From Candidatus Rokuibacteriota bacterium (GTDB lineage: Bacteria; Methylomirabilota; Methylomirabilia; Rokubacteriales; CSP1-6), in assembly GCA_005887895.1 (NCBI GenBank), contig VBPC01000300.1, positions 1 to 42,182 of the forward strand: a stretch of DNA of 42,182 nt, in the 5' to 3' direction. Of the stretch, positions 23,367-31,489 are shown in pieces. Each line of letters begins with the position of its first letter. The first letter of the stretch is position 1. Below the pieces are notes generated by a model, which saw only the letters and a program-made list of their open reading frames with translations, did not search any database and was not told the DNA's origin. The position numbers and the translations under genes are program-made.

Positions 23367-25295
23367 ATGCGGCGGGTGCTGTTCGGGGTGGGACTCGGGC
23401 TGGCGATCGCTGGATGCGCTTTGACCGAGGCGCCCGTGCCACCATCGACCGACAAGGCGGCGAGTGGAGCCGGGCGGATACCGATCGGGCGGTTCTTTGC
23501 GAACGACCAGTCGAACTGGCACTACCGCGTGTCGCCGGACGGCAGCCGGCTCGCCTGGGTGGCGTCGCATCGCAGCCGCGCGACGATCTTCTTTCGCACG
23601 CTGCCGGCCGGTGAGGTCGCGGTCATCGAGACGGGCTCGCCGCGCGGCGTCCGCAACTTCGTCTGGGCGGCCGACAGCCGCCGGATCCTGTTCGCTCAGG
23701 ACACCGACGGCGACGAGAACTACCATCTCTACCTGACCTCGACCGAGGCGCCCGGTGCGCTGCCGCGCGATCTCACGCCGTGGCCGGGCAGCCGCTCGTG
23801 GGTCGCGCGCGTGATCCGCGGCGAGCCGCGGCACGTCATCGTCGCCTCCAACCGTCGCGAGCCGACGGTCTTCGATCTCTGGCGGATCGAGCTGGACGGC
23901 GGCGAGGCGACGCTGGTCGCCGAGAATCCGGGTGACGTCGTCGAGTGGCTGCCCGACTGGGAGGGCCGGCCGGCCGCCCGCTTGCGTCACGGCGCCGACG
24001 ACACGCGCGTGCTCGAGGCCCGCCGCGATCACGGCTGGGCGCCGCTGCTGACGCTCGACCTCGAGGAGATGGAGTCGCGGATGCTCGGCGTCACCGCCGA
24101 CGGCCGCGGTCTCTGGATGCTGTCCAACCACGCGCGCGACCGCCGCGCGCTGGTGCGCGTGGATCTCGCCACCGGCGCCATCGCCGTCATCGACGAGGAC
24201 TCCGAGGTCGATCTCGACTGGGTCACGCTGAGCCAGCGCACGCGCGAGCCCCTGGCGATCTTCGCGGCGCCGGACTATCCGCGCGCGCGAATCTTGCAGC
24301 CCGCGCTGGCGGCCGCGGTGGCCTGGCTCACCGCCGGCGGCCCCACCGGCCTGCAGATCGTCAGCCTCGACGACGACGACCGGCGCGCGGTGGTGCAGAC
24401 GTTCACCGAGACGGGCTATGCGCATTACCTCGTCGACGGCGCGGCCGAGCCGGTGCTGCTCGGCCGGTCGCACACCATGGCGTTCGCCGATGCGCTCGGC
24501 CGCACGGAGCCGGTCAGCCTCGACGCTCGCGACGGCGTCCGTCTGCACGGCTACCTCACCCGGCTGCCCGGCTATCGCGGTCCCGGGCCGCTCGTGCTGT
24601 TCGTGCACGGTGGGCACTGGGCCCGTGACTACTGGGGCTACAGCGGGCCGGTGCAGTTCCTGGCCACGCGCGGTTACGCCGTGCTGCAGGTCAACTACCG
24701 CGGCTCGACGGGCTACGGCCGCCGGTTCATGGAGCTGGCGATCGGCGAGTACGCGGGCAAGATGCACGACGACCTCGTGGACGCCGTGCAGTGGGCGGTG
24801 GCGCGCGGCATCGCGGATCCGGCGCGCGTGGCGATCTACGGCGGCAGCTACGGCGGCTACGCGGCGCTGGTCGGCATGACGTTCACGCCCAAGGTCTTCG
24901 CGTGCGGCGTGTCGGTCGTCGGCCCCTCGAACCTCGTCACCCTCTTCGAGAACGCGCCGGCGTACTGGCGGCTCACCTGGCGCCCGCGCTTCACCAAGTA
25001 CATGGGCGATCCCAGCCGGCCCCAGGACCGCGCCCGGCTCGAGGCGCGCTCGCCGCTGTTCAAGGCCGACCAGGTCCAGAAGCCGATCCTGATCATCCAC
25101 GGCGCCCGCGACCAGCGCGTGAAGGTCTCCGAGTCGGAGCAGATGGTGGAGGCGCTGCAGCGCGCCGGCAAGGACGTGCGCTTCGTGGTGCTGCCCGACG
25201 AGGGGCACCTCTGGGACTACGGCAACTGGCGCAACTCGATGCGCCACTACGGCGAGGTCGAGCGCTTCCTCGCCGGCTGCCTGGAGGGGCGCTAG
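23367..25295 (+). CDS. S9-family (prolyl oligopeptidase-type) peptidase lipoprotein
   Basis: 642 residues from ATG 23367. An N-terminal lipoprotein signal (MRRVLFGVGLGLAIAGC, Cys17) is followed by a seven-bladed-propeller type region with SPDGSRLAWVAS, VWAADSRRILFAQDTDGDENYHLY and further WD-like repeats to about residue 380, then an alpha/beta hydrolase domain. Nucleophile Ser494 lies in IYGGSYGGYA; IIHGARDQRV holds the catalytic Asp and LPDEGHLW the His. It probably cleaves short peptides or acyl-aminoacyl groups outside the cytoplasm. TACAAG lies seven bases before the ATG. Confidence 0.9.
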   Translation: MRRVLFGVGLGLAIAGCALTEAPVPPSTDKAASGAGRIPIGRFFANDQSNWHYRVSPDGSRLAWVASHRSRATIFFRTLPAGEVAVIETGSPRGVRNFVWAADSRRILFAQDTDGDENYHLYLTSTEAPGALPRDLTPWPGSRSWVARVIRGEPRHVIVASNRREPTVFDLWRIELDGGEATLVAENPGDVVEWLPDWEGRPAARLRHGADDTRVLEARRDHGWAPLLTLDLEEMESRMLGVTADGRGLWMLSNHARDRRALVRVDLATGAIAVIDEDSEVDLDWVTLSQRTREPLAIFAAPDYPRARILQPALAAAVAWLTAGGPTGLQIVSLDDDDRRAVVQTFTETGYAHYLVDGAAEPVLLGRSHTMAFADALGRTEPVSLDARDGVRLHGYLTRLPGYRGPGPLVLFVHGGHWARDYWGYSGPVQFLATRGYAVLQVNYRGSTGYGRRFMELAIGEYAGKMHDDLVDAVQWAVARGIADPARVAIYGGSYGGYAALVGMTFTPKVFACGVSVVGPSNLVTLFENAPAYWRLTWRPRFTKYMGDPSRPQDRARLEARSPLFKADQVQKPILIIHGARDQRVKVSESEQMVEALQRAGKDVRFVVLPDEGHLWDYGNWRNSMRHYGEVERFLAGCLEGR

Positions 25296-25344
25296 GCGAA
25301 GCCGAAGGCGGTGTCGAAGCCGTTACTTTACCGCCCTCCCCACC

Positions 25345-25912
25345 GGCTGATGGCCGCCGATCTTCATCACCCAGCACCACTTCGACCACACGATCGACCT
25401 CGGCCACCTGCTGATTCACGCGCTGGATCGTCGGCCAGAACGCCCCGCTGGCCGTCTACGGACCGGCCGGCACGCGACGCCAGGTCGACAAGCTGCTCGA
25501 CTGGCTGGACTGGGACATCGAGGTGCGGCGCCGCCACATGCACGAGCGGCCACCCGAGGTGGACGTCACCGAGATCGAGGAGGGTCGTGTCCTCGAGCGT
25601 GACGGCCTGCGGGTCTCGGCCTTTCTGGTCGAGCACGATCCGGTCCAGCCGGCCTTCGGCTACCGCTTCGACGCCGACGGCGCGAGCCTCGCGATCTCCG
25701 GCGACACCAGGCCAAGCGAGAACCTCATGCGCTGGAGCGGCGTCGACCTGCTCGTCCACTTGATGCCGGGCTCCGATCCAGCCGCGCTCAAGGCGGCGGC
25801 CGAGAAGCGCTATGGCGGATCGGTCACGATCGGCGAGGACCTGTTGACACTGTGCGGCACGGCGGCCGATCAATTCCTCGCCCTCGGTGCCACGCCGGCG
25901 AGTAGAAGGTGA
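25345..25912 (+). pseudogene. Metallo-beta-lactamase-fold hydrolase (RNase Z-like), degraded
   Basis: The zinc motif PIFITQHHFDHTIDLGHLLIHA is read in one frame (from 25357) and WIVGQNAPLAVYGPAGTRRQV continues in another (from 25424), so a base or two is lost or gained near 25422. No sequence for the 60 or so residues normally before the HxHxDH motif is found. After ISGDTRPSENLMRWSGVDLLVH the text jumps to LMPGSDPAALKAAAEKRYGG, which in this family follows a VLTH motif near the C-terminus; the block between DLLVHE and VLTH, holding another metal-ligand region, is missing. Three lesions make it a clear pseudogene. Confidence 0.7.
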
Positions 25913-26043
25913 CCAGCCGGGCGGGCACTTTCGCATCACCAGCCGCGCCTGGCGAAAATCGAAAGCGTCGAGGTTCCAGGGGCTTACGCCTCCGCGTCAG
26001 GAGGGGCGCCGAGTCTGGCCTCGGCCTTGCTCCAGGAGGCGCC

Positions 26044-27219
26044 ATGCTCATGGGATCGATTCGACGGACGACCGGGAGCGAGCGGGGCATCGCGTTGCCG
26101 ATGGCGATGATCATGCTCGTTGTCCTGACCGCGATGATGGTGGCGTTCGCCGTGCTCGCGGGGACCGAGCCCACGATCGCGGCCAACCAGCTGGCGGCCG
26201 CCCAGGCGTTGCACCTCGCCGACGCGGGCCTGCAGCTGGCGATGTGGGCGCTCACGAATTCCACCGATCCGAACAATCTCGGGATGAACCTGACCAACCT
26301 CCTGCACGATGGCACCCCCGCCGGCGGCAGCTACGACGGTAACCACTACGTCACGCTCGGCGGCACCGGCGGCTTCACCATGCTCGTCACCTGGGCCCCT
26401 GGCAATGGCACCTACGAGCGCACCGTGACGACCGTCGGCTGGACGCCGCTGAAGGATGCCGGCTTCCTGAACACGCACCGCAAGATCCAGGCGGTCGTGC
26501 AGATGGGCTTGATCCCCCCGCTCGATCTGCCGTGCGTGGTGTGCGTCGCCGGGGAGGTGCAGGTCAACGGCAGCGCCGCCGGCTTCGACTCGTCGAGCGG
26601 CGGTTGCCCCGGAAAGACGCCCCCGCAGTACGCCATCCAGACAAGCCAGGGGCTTACGTACAACGCGCATCCGACCTTCACCGGGTATGGCACCAGCGGC
26701 GCTGCGGCGACGAACCTCACGACCGACACGAGCCAGTTCAAGTACGCGGCCGACTCGCTGGCGAAGTTCAAGGCCTACGCGCAGGCGCACGGCACGTACT
26801 ACCAGGGATCCCAGTCGAGCCTGCCCGTCGGCCCCGGCCCCTTCGTCGTCTACATCGACACGGTGGACGGCACGCCCTTCACCAACAGCACCCCGACCAG
26901 CAACGACGGCAACCTGACCATCTCCAGCAACGGCACGTTCAATGGCACGGTGATCGTGTCTGGCACGGCCAATATCAGCGGCACGCCGACGTTCAACGGC
27001 CTGGTCTACGCCCTGAACGACCTCAGCATAAGCGGTCACGTGACGGTCAGCGGCGGCATGGTGTCCGAGAACCGACGGGACACCTCGTCCACGAACATCG
27101 ACACGGACTACAGCGGCAGCATCCAGATGAACTACAACTGCGCCAACATCCGGAATATCCCGTTCTCGTCCGCCTGGGTGATGAAGACCGGCGGCTACCT
27201 GGAGCAGACCGGGTATTGA
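26044..27219 (+). CDS. PilX-like type IV pilus accessory protein with beta-repeat C-terminus
   Basis: 391 residues from ATG 26044, four bases after AGGAGG. The N-terminal SERGIALPMAMIMLVVLTAMMV and following hydrophobic helix with AANQLAAAQALHLADAGLQLA match the PilX/PilX_N class of minor-pilin-like proteins, although the pilin prepilin-peptidase site is only approximate. The C-terminal part is rich in Thr, Ser, Asn and Gly with short regular strands (NLTISSNGTFNGTVIVSG, NISGTPTFNGLVY, SISGHVTVSGG), as in bactofilin-like beta-helices. Base composition is visibly less GC-rich than neighbours. No other pilus gene is in the window. Repeats start five bases after its stop. Confidence 0.75.
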   Translation: MLMGSIRRTTGSERGIALPMAMIMLVVLTAMMVAFAVLAGTEPTIAANQLAAAQALHLADAGLQLAMWALTNSTDPNNLGMNLTNLLHDGTPAGGSYDGNHYVTLGGTGGFTMLVTWAPGNGTYERTVTTVGWTPLKDAGFLNTHRKIQAVVQMGLIPPLDLPCVVCVAGEVQVNGSAAGFDSSSGGCPGKTPPQYAIQTSQGLTYNAHPTFTGYGTSGAAATNLTTDTSQFKYAADSLAKFKAYAQAHGTYYQGSQSSLPVGPGPFVVYIDTVDGTPFTNSTPTSNDGNLTISSNGTFNGTVIVSGTANISGTPTFNGLVYALNDLSISGHVTVSGGMVSENRRDTSSTNIDTDYSGSIQMNYNCANIRNIPFSSAWVMKTGGYLEQTGY

Positions 27220-27223
27220 TTTA

Positions 27224-27510
27224 CATGGGGGCCCCGAATGGCCCCCAAGCCCCCACACGTTCGCAGCGCCCCGGCACAGCCGTGGCGCTTCTCTGGAGCG
27301 GTTAACGTCGTGGGGGGCCCGGAGATGGCCCCCAAGCCCCCACACGTTCGCAGCGCCCCGGCACAGCCGTGGCGCTTCTCTGGAGCGGTTAACGTCGTGG
27401 GGGGCCCCGAATGGCCCCCAAACCCCACGCGTTCGCAGCGCCCCGGCGCAAATGGCCCCAAGCCCCCCAGCGTTCGGAGCCCCTCGGCGGAGGCGTGGCG
27501 CTCCTCTGAT
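27224..27510 (+). repeat. Tandem array of the interspersed repeat (about 3.5 units)
   Basis: Unit starts (ATGGCCCC) at 27238, 27325, 27411 and 27452: periods of 87 and 86 bases, then a truncated 41-base unit and a diverged piece to 27510. The first two full units are nearly identical, including the GCGCCCCGGC / GCCGTGGCGC arms, CTCTGGAGCGGTTAACGTCG and the GGGGGGCC / GGCCCCC hairpin at the junctions. The near identity suggests recent duplication. The array lies between the PilX-like and IlvD-like genes. Confidence 0.9.
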
Positions 27511-27557
27511 CTGTCGCGGTGTTCGACGCAGCGGTGTGACAGGGTCATGCACGGTCA

Positions 27558-27629
27558 TCGGGGCGCGCCACGGCTCCGCCGGGGCGCGACGAGCGTCTGG
27601 GGGTTTGGGGCCATCTCGGGGCCCCCATC
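27558..27629 (-). repeat. Interspersed repeat, single inverted copy
   Basis: GGGGCGCGCCACGGCTCCGC, then GGGGCGCGACGAGCGTC, then GGGGGTTTGGGGCCAT and CGGGGCCCCCAT: the same unit in opposite orientation to the array 50 bases upstream. Together they make a large inverted arrangement that could cruciform or fold as RNA. Confidence 0.8.
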
Positions 27630-27631
27630 TC

Positions 27632-27659
27632 ATTGACGCGGCGGCGTTGGCGATAGTAC
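27632..27659 (+). promoter_or_regulatory. Possible promoter of the IlvD/Edd gene
   Basis: TTGACG at 27632-27637 and TAGTAC at 27654-27659 (16-base spacer), ten bases before ATG 27670. The -35 is good, the -10 poor. Confidence 0.3.
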
Positions 27660-27669
27660 GGTGCCGGCC

Positions 27670-29358
27670 ATGTCTCATGGACTGGCCCGCGGGCTCACGA
27701 ACTACGGCGATCGCGACTTCGCGCTCTACCTTCGCCGCTCCTTCGCCCGCTCCATGGGCTACTCGAGCGCGGCGCTGGCCCGGCCGATCATCGGCATCGC
27801 CGACTCCGGCAGCGGCTTCAACAACTGCCACCGCCATTTTCCCGAGCTGATCGACGCCGTGCGCCGCGGCGTCCACGCCGCCGGCGGGCTGCCCGTCGAT
27901 TTTCCGACGATCTCGCTCGGCGAGGTCTTCCTCGAGCCGACCAGCATGCTGTACCGCAACCTCATGTCGATGGACGTCGAGGAGATGATCCGCGCCCAGC
28001 CGATGGACGCGGTCGTGCTGGTCGGCGGCTGCGACAAGACGGTGCCCGCGCAGCTCATGGGCGCGGCCTCGGCCGGTGTGCCCGCGGTGCAGCTCGTGGC
28101 GGGGCCGATGATGGCCGGCCGCCACCGCGGCGAGCGGCTCGGCGCCTGCACCGACTGCCGGCGGTTCTGGGCGAAGTACCGCGCCGGCCAGCTCACCAAG
28201 GACGAGATCGATGGCATCGAGAGCAACCTGGCCACGACGGCCGGCACCTGCGCAGTCATGGGCACCGCGAGCACGATGGCCTGCCTGGCCGAGACGCTCG
28301 GCATGGCGCTGCCGGGGACGGCCGCCATCCCCGCCGTCCACGCTGATCGGCTACGAGCGGCCGAGGCGACCGGCGAGACCGCCGTCGCGCTGGCCGGCTC
28401 GCGCGTCACGCCCGATCGCATCCTCACGCCGGCCGCCTTCGAGAACGCGCTGCGCGTCCTGCTGGCGATCGGCGGCTCGACGAACGCGATCATCCATCTC
28501 ACCGCGGTCGCCGGCCGCGTCGGCGTCCCGATCGACCTGGCGACGGTGAACCGGCTGAGCGACGAGACACCGGTGCTGGTCGACCTCAAGCCCTCGGGCC
28601 AGCACTACATGGAGGACTTCTTCGCGGCCGGCGGCCTCGGCGCCGTCCTGCGCGAGCTGCGCGAGCGCCTGCATCTCGACTGCGTGACGGTGACGGGCGA
28701 GACGCTCGGCGCTCGCCTGGACGGCGAGGATGCCTGGGTCGATCGCGGCGTGATCCGCAGCGCGCGGGAGCCGTTTCAGCCGGTCGGCGGGCTGGTGGCG
28801 CTGTTCGGCTCGGTGGCGCCCGGCGGCGCGATCCTCAAGCGCTCGGCCGCCGACGCACGATTGTTCGAGACCGAGGGCCGTGCGGTGGTCTTCGACTCCC
28901 TGGAGGACCTCGCCGCGCGGATCGACGATCCCGCGCTCGACGTGACGCCGACCGACTTCCTCGTGCTGAAGAATGCGGGGCCGCTGGGCGCGCCGGGAAT
29001 GCCGGAGGCCGGCTACCTGCCGATCCCGACCCGACTTTCCCGCGCGGGCGTCACCGACATGGTGCGCATCTCCGACGCCCGCATGAGCGGCACGGCGTTC
29101 GGCACGATCGTCCTGCACGTCACGCCCGAGGCCGCGGCTGGCGGACCGCTGGGGAAGGTGCGCAGCGGCGATCGCATCCGCCTCTCGGTGAAGAGCCGCC
29201 GCCTCGATCTGCTCGTCGATCCCGCCGAGCTCGCGCGCCGTCCGGCGCACGCGCCTTCGCCGGCGCCGGCGCGCGGATACCGGCGTCTCTACGCCGAGCA
29301 CGTGCTGCAAGCGGATCTCGGCTGCGACTTCGACTTCCTGCGCGCGCCGCGCCAGTAG
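27670..29358 (+). CDS. Dihydroxy-acid / sugar-acid dehydratase (IlvD/Edd family)
   Basis: 562 residues from ATG 27670 (GTG 27661 is possible). IGIADSGSGFNNCHRHFPELI, LVGGCDKTVPAQLMGA and GACTDCRRFWAKY carry Fe-S ligand cysteines; TAGTCAVMGTASTMACLAE, IGGSTNAIIHLTAVAGR and SDARMSGTAFGTIVLHVTPEA complete the family pattern. IlvD itself makes 2-ketoacids for branched-chain amino acids; the short form with SGFNNCHRHF rather than IlvD's usual sequence resembles sugar-acid dehydratases such as arabinonate or xylonate dehydratase, acting with an Fe-S cluster and Mg. Exact substrate undecided. Flanked on both sides by the interspersed repeat. Confidence 0.88.
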   Translation: MSHGLARGLTNYGDRDFALYLRRSFARSMGYSSAALARPIIGIADSGSGFNNCHRHFPELIDAVRRGVHAAGGLPVDFPTISLGEVFLEPTSMLYRNLMSMDVEEMIRAQPMDAVVLVGGCDKTVPAQLMGAASAGVPAVQLVAGPMMAGRHRGERLGACTDCRRFWAKYRAGQLTKDEIDGIESNLATTAGTCAVMGTASTMACLAETLGMALPGTAAIPAVHADRLRAAEATGETAVALAGSRVTPDRILTPAAFENALRVLLAIGGSTNAIIHLTAVAGRVGVPIDLATVNRLSDETPVLVDLKPSGQHYMEDFFAAGGLGAVLRELRERLHLDCVTVTGETLGARLDGEDAWVDRGVIRSAREPFQPVGGLVALFGSVAPGGAILKRSAADARLFETEGRAVVFDSLEDLAARIDDPALDVTPTDFLVLKNAGPLGAPGMPEAGYLPIPTRLSRAGVTDMVRISDARMSGTAFGTIVLHVTPEAAAGGPLGKVRSGDRIRLSVKSRRLDLLVDPAELARRPAHAPSPAPARGYRRLYAEHVLQADLGCDFDFLRAPRQ

Positions 29359-29373
29359 GCCGCGGGAGAAAGA

Positions 29374-29440
29374 GGAGCGCCACGGCTTCGCCGGGGCGCT
29401 CCGAACGTAGGGGGCTTGGGGGCCATGTCGGGGCCCCCAC
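29374..29440 (-). repeat. Interspersed two-hairpin repeat, single copy
   Basis: Two clear hairpins: 29374-29402, arms GGAGCGCCACGGC / GCCGGGGCGCTCC with one mismatch and a TTC loop, and a second with perfect eight-base arms TGGGGGCC / GGCCCCCA around ATGTCGG. It lies exactly between the convergent ends of the dehydratase and pirin genes, where a transcription terminator would be expected; no T-run follows in either direction. Confidence 0.88.
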
Positions 29441-29444
29441 GTCT

Positions 29445-30146
29445 CTAGGCCAGGTCGAAGACCAGCGCTTCGGCGTCCTTGTTGCCGACGAGCTTCAGCG
29501 TCGACTCGTCGCTGACAGCGGCTCCGTCGCCCTGGCCGAGGCGCTGGCCGCCGAGCGAGAGCGCGCCGCGCACGACCTGGACCCAGGCGTGGCGCCCGGG
29601 CGCGAGACGATGCACGACCTCGACGCCGGGCGCCAGCCGTGTCGCATAGGCGCGCGCATCCTGGTGGATCGTCACCGAGCCGTCGGCACCGTCGGGCGAG
29701 GCCACGAGCCGCAGCCGCCCGCGCTTGTCCTCGTCGGAGAACGCCTTCTGCTCGTAGCCGGGCGCGATGCCGCTCGTGGCCGGCTCGATCCAGATCTGCA
29801 GGAAGTGCACGGGCTCGGACGGCGAGGCGTTGAACTCGCTGTGGCGCACGCCGGTGCCGGCACTCATGCGCTGCACGTCGCCGGGCCGGATCACCGAGCC
29901 GGTGCCGAGGCTGTCGCGATGCTCGAGGCCGCCCTCCAGCACGTAGGAGATGATCTCCATGTCCCGATGGGCGTGGGTCGGGAAGCCCTGGCCAGGCGCG
30001 ACCCGATCCTCGTTGATCACGCGCAGCGCACGGAAGCCGACGAACCGCGGATCGTAGTAGCTGGCGAACGAGAACGTGTGCCGGGTGTCGAGCCACCCGT
30101 GGTCGGCGTGTCCCCGGTCCGCTGCCTGCCGCATCACAATGGCCAT
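29445..30146 (-). CDS. Pirin family protein
   Basis: 233 residues from ATG 30146. The N-terminal GHADHGWLDTRHTFSFASYYDP, then PTHAHRDMEIISYVLEG with the metal ligands of the first cupin, SVIRPGDVQRMSAGTGVRHSEFN and HFLQIWIEP identify pirin. The second cupin (GVEVVHRLAPGRHAWVQVVRG) is typical. Bacterial pirins have quercetinase activity or act as redox regulators. Stands alone, divergent from the patatin gene. Confidence 0.93.
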   Translation of the reverse strand: MAIVMRQAADRGHADHGWLDTRHTFSFASYYDPRFVGFRALRVINEDRVAPGQGFPTHAHRDMEIISYVLEGGLEHRDSLGTGSVIRPGDVQRMSAGTGVRHSEFNASPSEPVHFLQIWIEPATSGIAPGYEQKAFSDEDKRGRLRLVASPDGADGSVTIHQDARAYATRLAPGVEVVHRLAPGRHAWVQVVRGALSLGGQRLGQGDGAAVSDESTLKLVGNKDAEALVFDLA

Positions 30147-30151
30147 ACCTA

Positions 30152-30178
30152 TTGGACTCTCGCACAATCTGCTAGGAT
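30152..30178 (+). promoter_or_regulatory. Candidate promoter of the patatin leader
   Basis: TTGGAC at 30152-30157, 15-base spacer, TAGGAT at 30173-30178. It would start a transcript near 30184-30186, about 240 bases before the patatin ATG, at the foot of the first leader hairpin. The short spacer weakens the call. A second candidate, TTGACA at 30315-30320 with TAGTCC at 30338-30343 (17-base spacer), lies inside the leader. Confidence 0.35.
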
Positions 30179-30425
30179 TCCGGCACCCCTCGAGGCGATG
30201 AGGGGGCGAAACCGGACGGCCAGCTTAGGGCTCCTAAAGGTGGCTCAAACGGCCGCCACGGGTCTTTGGGGGCTCCATGAGGCGCCATCAACTTCGGTAT
30301 AACCGGGCATAAACTTGACAGGCCTTTCGCCCGCTTCTAGTCCGGGTAGGAGCCTATCATGTAAGGTTTTGCATAGTTTACGTTGATGCGCACTCTGGCA
30401 GGGGTCTTGCTGTGACGAGGTGGTA
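30179..30425 (+). ncRNA. Candidate structured 5' leader RNA of the patatin gene
   Basis: This gap is less GC-rich than the genes but dense in short complementary arms. Stem 1: TCCGG 30179-30183 with CCGGA 30212-30216, enclosing CCCCTC 30186-30191 / GAGGGG 30200-30205. Stem 2: GCCA 30219-30222 / TGGC 30241-30244 enclosing TTAGG 30225-30229 / CCTAA 30233-30237. Stem 3: CGGT 30295-30298 / ACCG 30302-30305. GCTCCTA 30230-30236 can instead pair with TAGGAGC 30347-30353, which would break stem 2: two exclusive folds, as in riboswitches or attenuators. It does not match a class I can name. It could equally be a minus-strand leader of pirin, or only promoter DNA. Confidence 0.35.
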
Positions 30426-31487
30426 ATGCAAATCGTGCATCGCGCCATGGGCTTCTGGAAGCGCCGGCCCCGCCCGCGCTACGCCCTGGCGCTGGCCGGT
30501 GGGGGCGTCATCGGCGGGATGTACGAGGTGGGCGCCATGACGGCGCTCGAGGAGCGGCTCAACGGCAGCGGCTCCGGCTTCGACGTCTACGTCGGCTGCA
30601 GCGCCGGCTCCGTGGTCGCCGCCCTGCTGGCCAGCGGCATCCGCGCCGGCGAGATCTACCACGTCCTCGAGGAGGACCTGGACGACCCCCTCAACATGCG
30701 GCGCGGCGTGCTGTTTGCCAACGACGCGTTCCGGCTGGCCTGCACCCGCTTTGGCCGCTTCATGTGGGCGATCGGCAAGCAAGTCCTGCGCGGTGACCGC
30801 TGCCTGCCGGACGTTCTGGCGCGCGCCGAGCGGGAGTTGCCCGCAGGCTTCTTCACGCTGGCCGCCCTCGAGCGGTTCGTGCGGCTCGGGCTCGGCTCGC
30901 GCGGCCACAGCAACTCGTTCCTGGATCTGCCGCGCAAGCTGTTGATTCCGGCCGTGGACCTCAACACCGCCGAGCGGGTGGTGTTCGGGGCGGGCGAGCT
31001 GGCGTCGGTGCCGATCAGCGAGGCGGTCGCCGCCTCGTCGGCGATCCCCGGCTTCTTCGATCCCTACACGATCGACGGCCAGGACTACGTCGACGGCGGT
31101 ACGGGGTTCTGCGGCCACGCCGATCTCGCGGCGGAGGCGGGCGCCGACGTCGTCTTCGTGATCAATCCGCTGGTCCCCAACCGCATGGCCGACGGCGGCG
31201 CCTCGATGCGCACACGAGGCGTCTACACGATCATGGAGCAGGCCAGCCGTATCTACAGCCAGAACCTCCTGCAGCTCGGTCTGGCGGGGCTTGCCGTGAA
31301 ATTTCCGCGCACCGCGTTCTACCTTCTGCAGCCGCCGCGGAACACGACCTTGCTGTTCGGACCGTCGATGGGCTTCGAGGCCAGCCGCGCGGCGCTGCGG
31401 TTCGGCTACGAGTCGACCAAGGCCTGGCTGGGCGAGCAGGGCGCGCCGCTCGTCCGCAGCCTCGCGCCGGAGGCGGCGGCCATCTGA
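30426..31487 (+). CDS. Patatin-like phospholipase
   Basis: 353 residues from ATG 30426, with GAGG seven bases upstream. YALALAGGGVIGGMYEVGAM gives the oxyanion loop, VGCSAGSVVAALLASGI the nucleophile elbow with Ser59, and DYVDGGTGF the Asp223 of the Ser-Asp dyad. No signal peptide. The C-terminal half has MEQASRIYSQNLLQL. Patatin-like enzymes hydrolyse membrane phospholipids or storage lipids. A long leader with alternative folds precedes it; the interspersed repeat follows its stop by a few bases. Confidence 0.9.
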   Translation: MQIVHRAMGFWKRRPRPRYALALAGGGVIGGMYEVGAMTALEERLNGSGSGFDVYVGCSAGSVVAALLASGIRAGEIYHVLEEDLDDPLNMRRGVLFANDAFRLACTRFGRFMWAIGKQVLRGDRCLPDVLARAERELPAGFFTLAALERFVRLGLGSRGHSNSFLDLPRKLLIPAVDLNTAERVVFGAGELASVPISEAVAASSAIPGFFDPYTIDGQDYVDGGTGFCGHADLAAEAGADVVFVINPLVPNRMADGGASMRTRGVYTIMEQASRIYSQNLLQLGLAGLAVKFPRTAFYLLQPPRNTTLLFGPSMGFEASRAALRFGYESTKAWLGEQGAPLVRSLAPEAAAI

Positions 31488-31489
31488 AG

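Noticed and set aside
27224..27510. CRISPR-like array
   Set aside because: Units of 86-87 bases follow one another without unique spacers, and no cas gene is present.
27238..27636. Repetitive Pro-rich protein of 132 residues
   Set aside because: The sequence is the interspersed DNA repeat, found elsewhere in both orientations and in other frames; no ribosome-binding site.
29374..29440. Rho-independent terminator
   Set aside because: Strong hairpins but no T-run on either side, and the same sequence occurs at sites with no need of a terminator; called a repeat instead.
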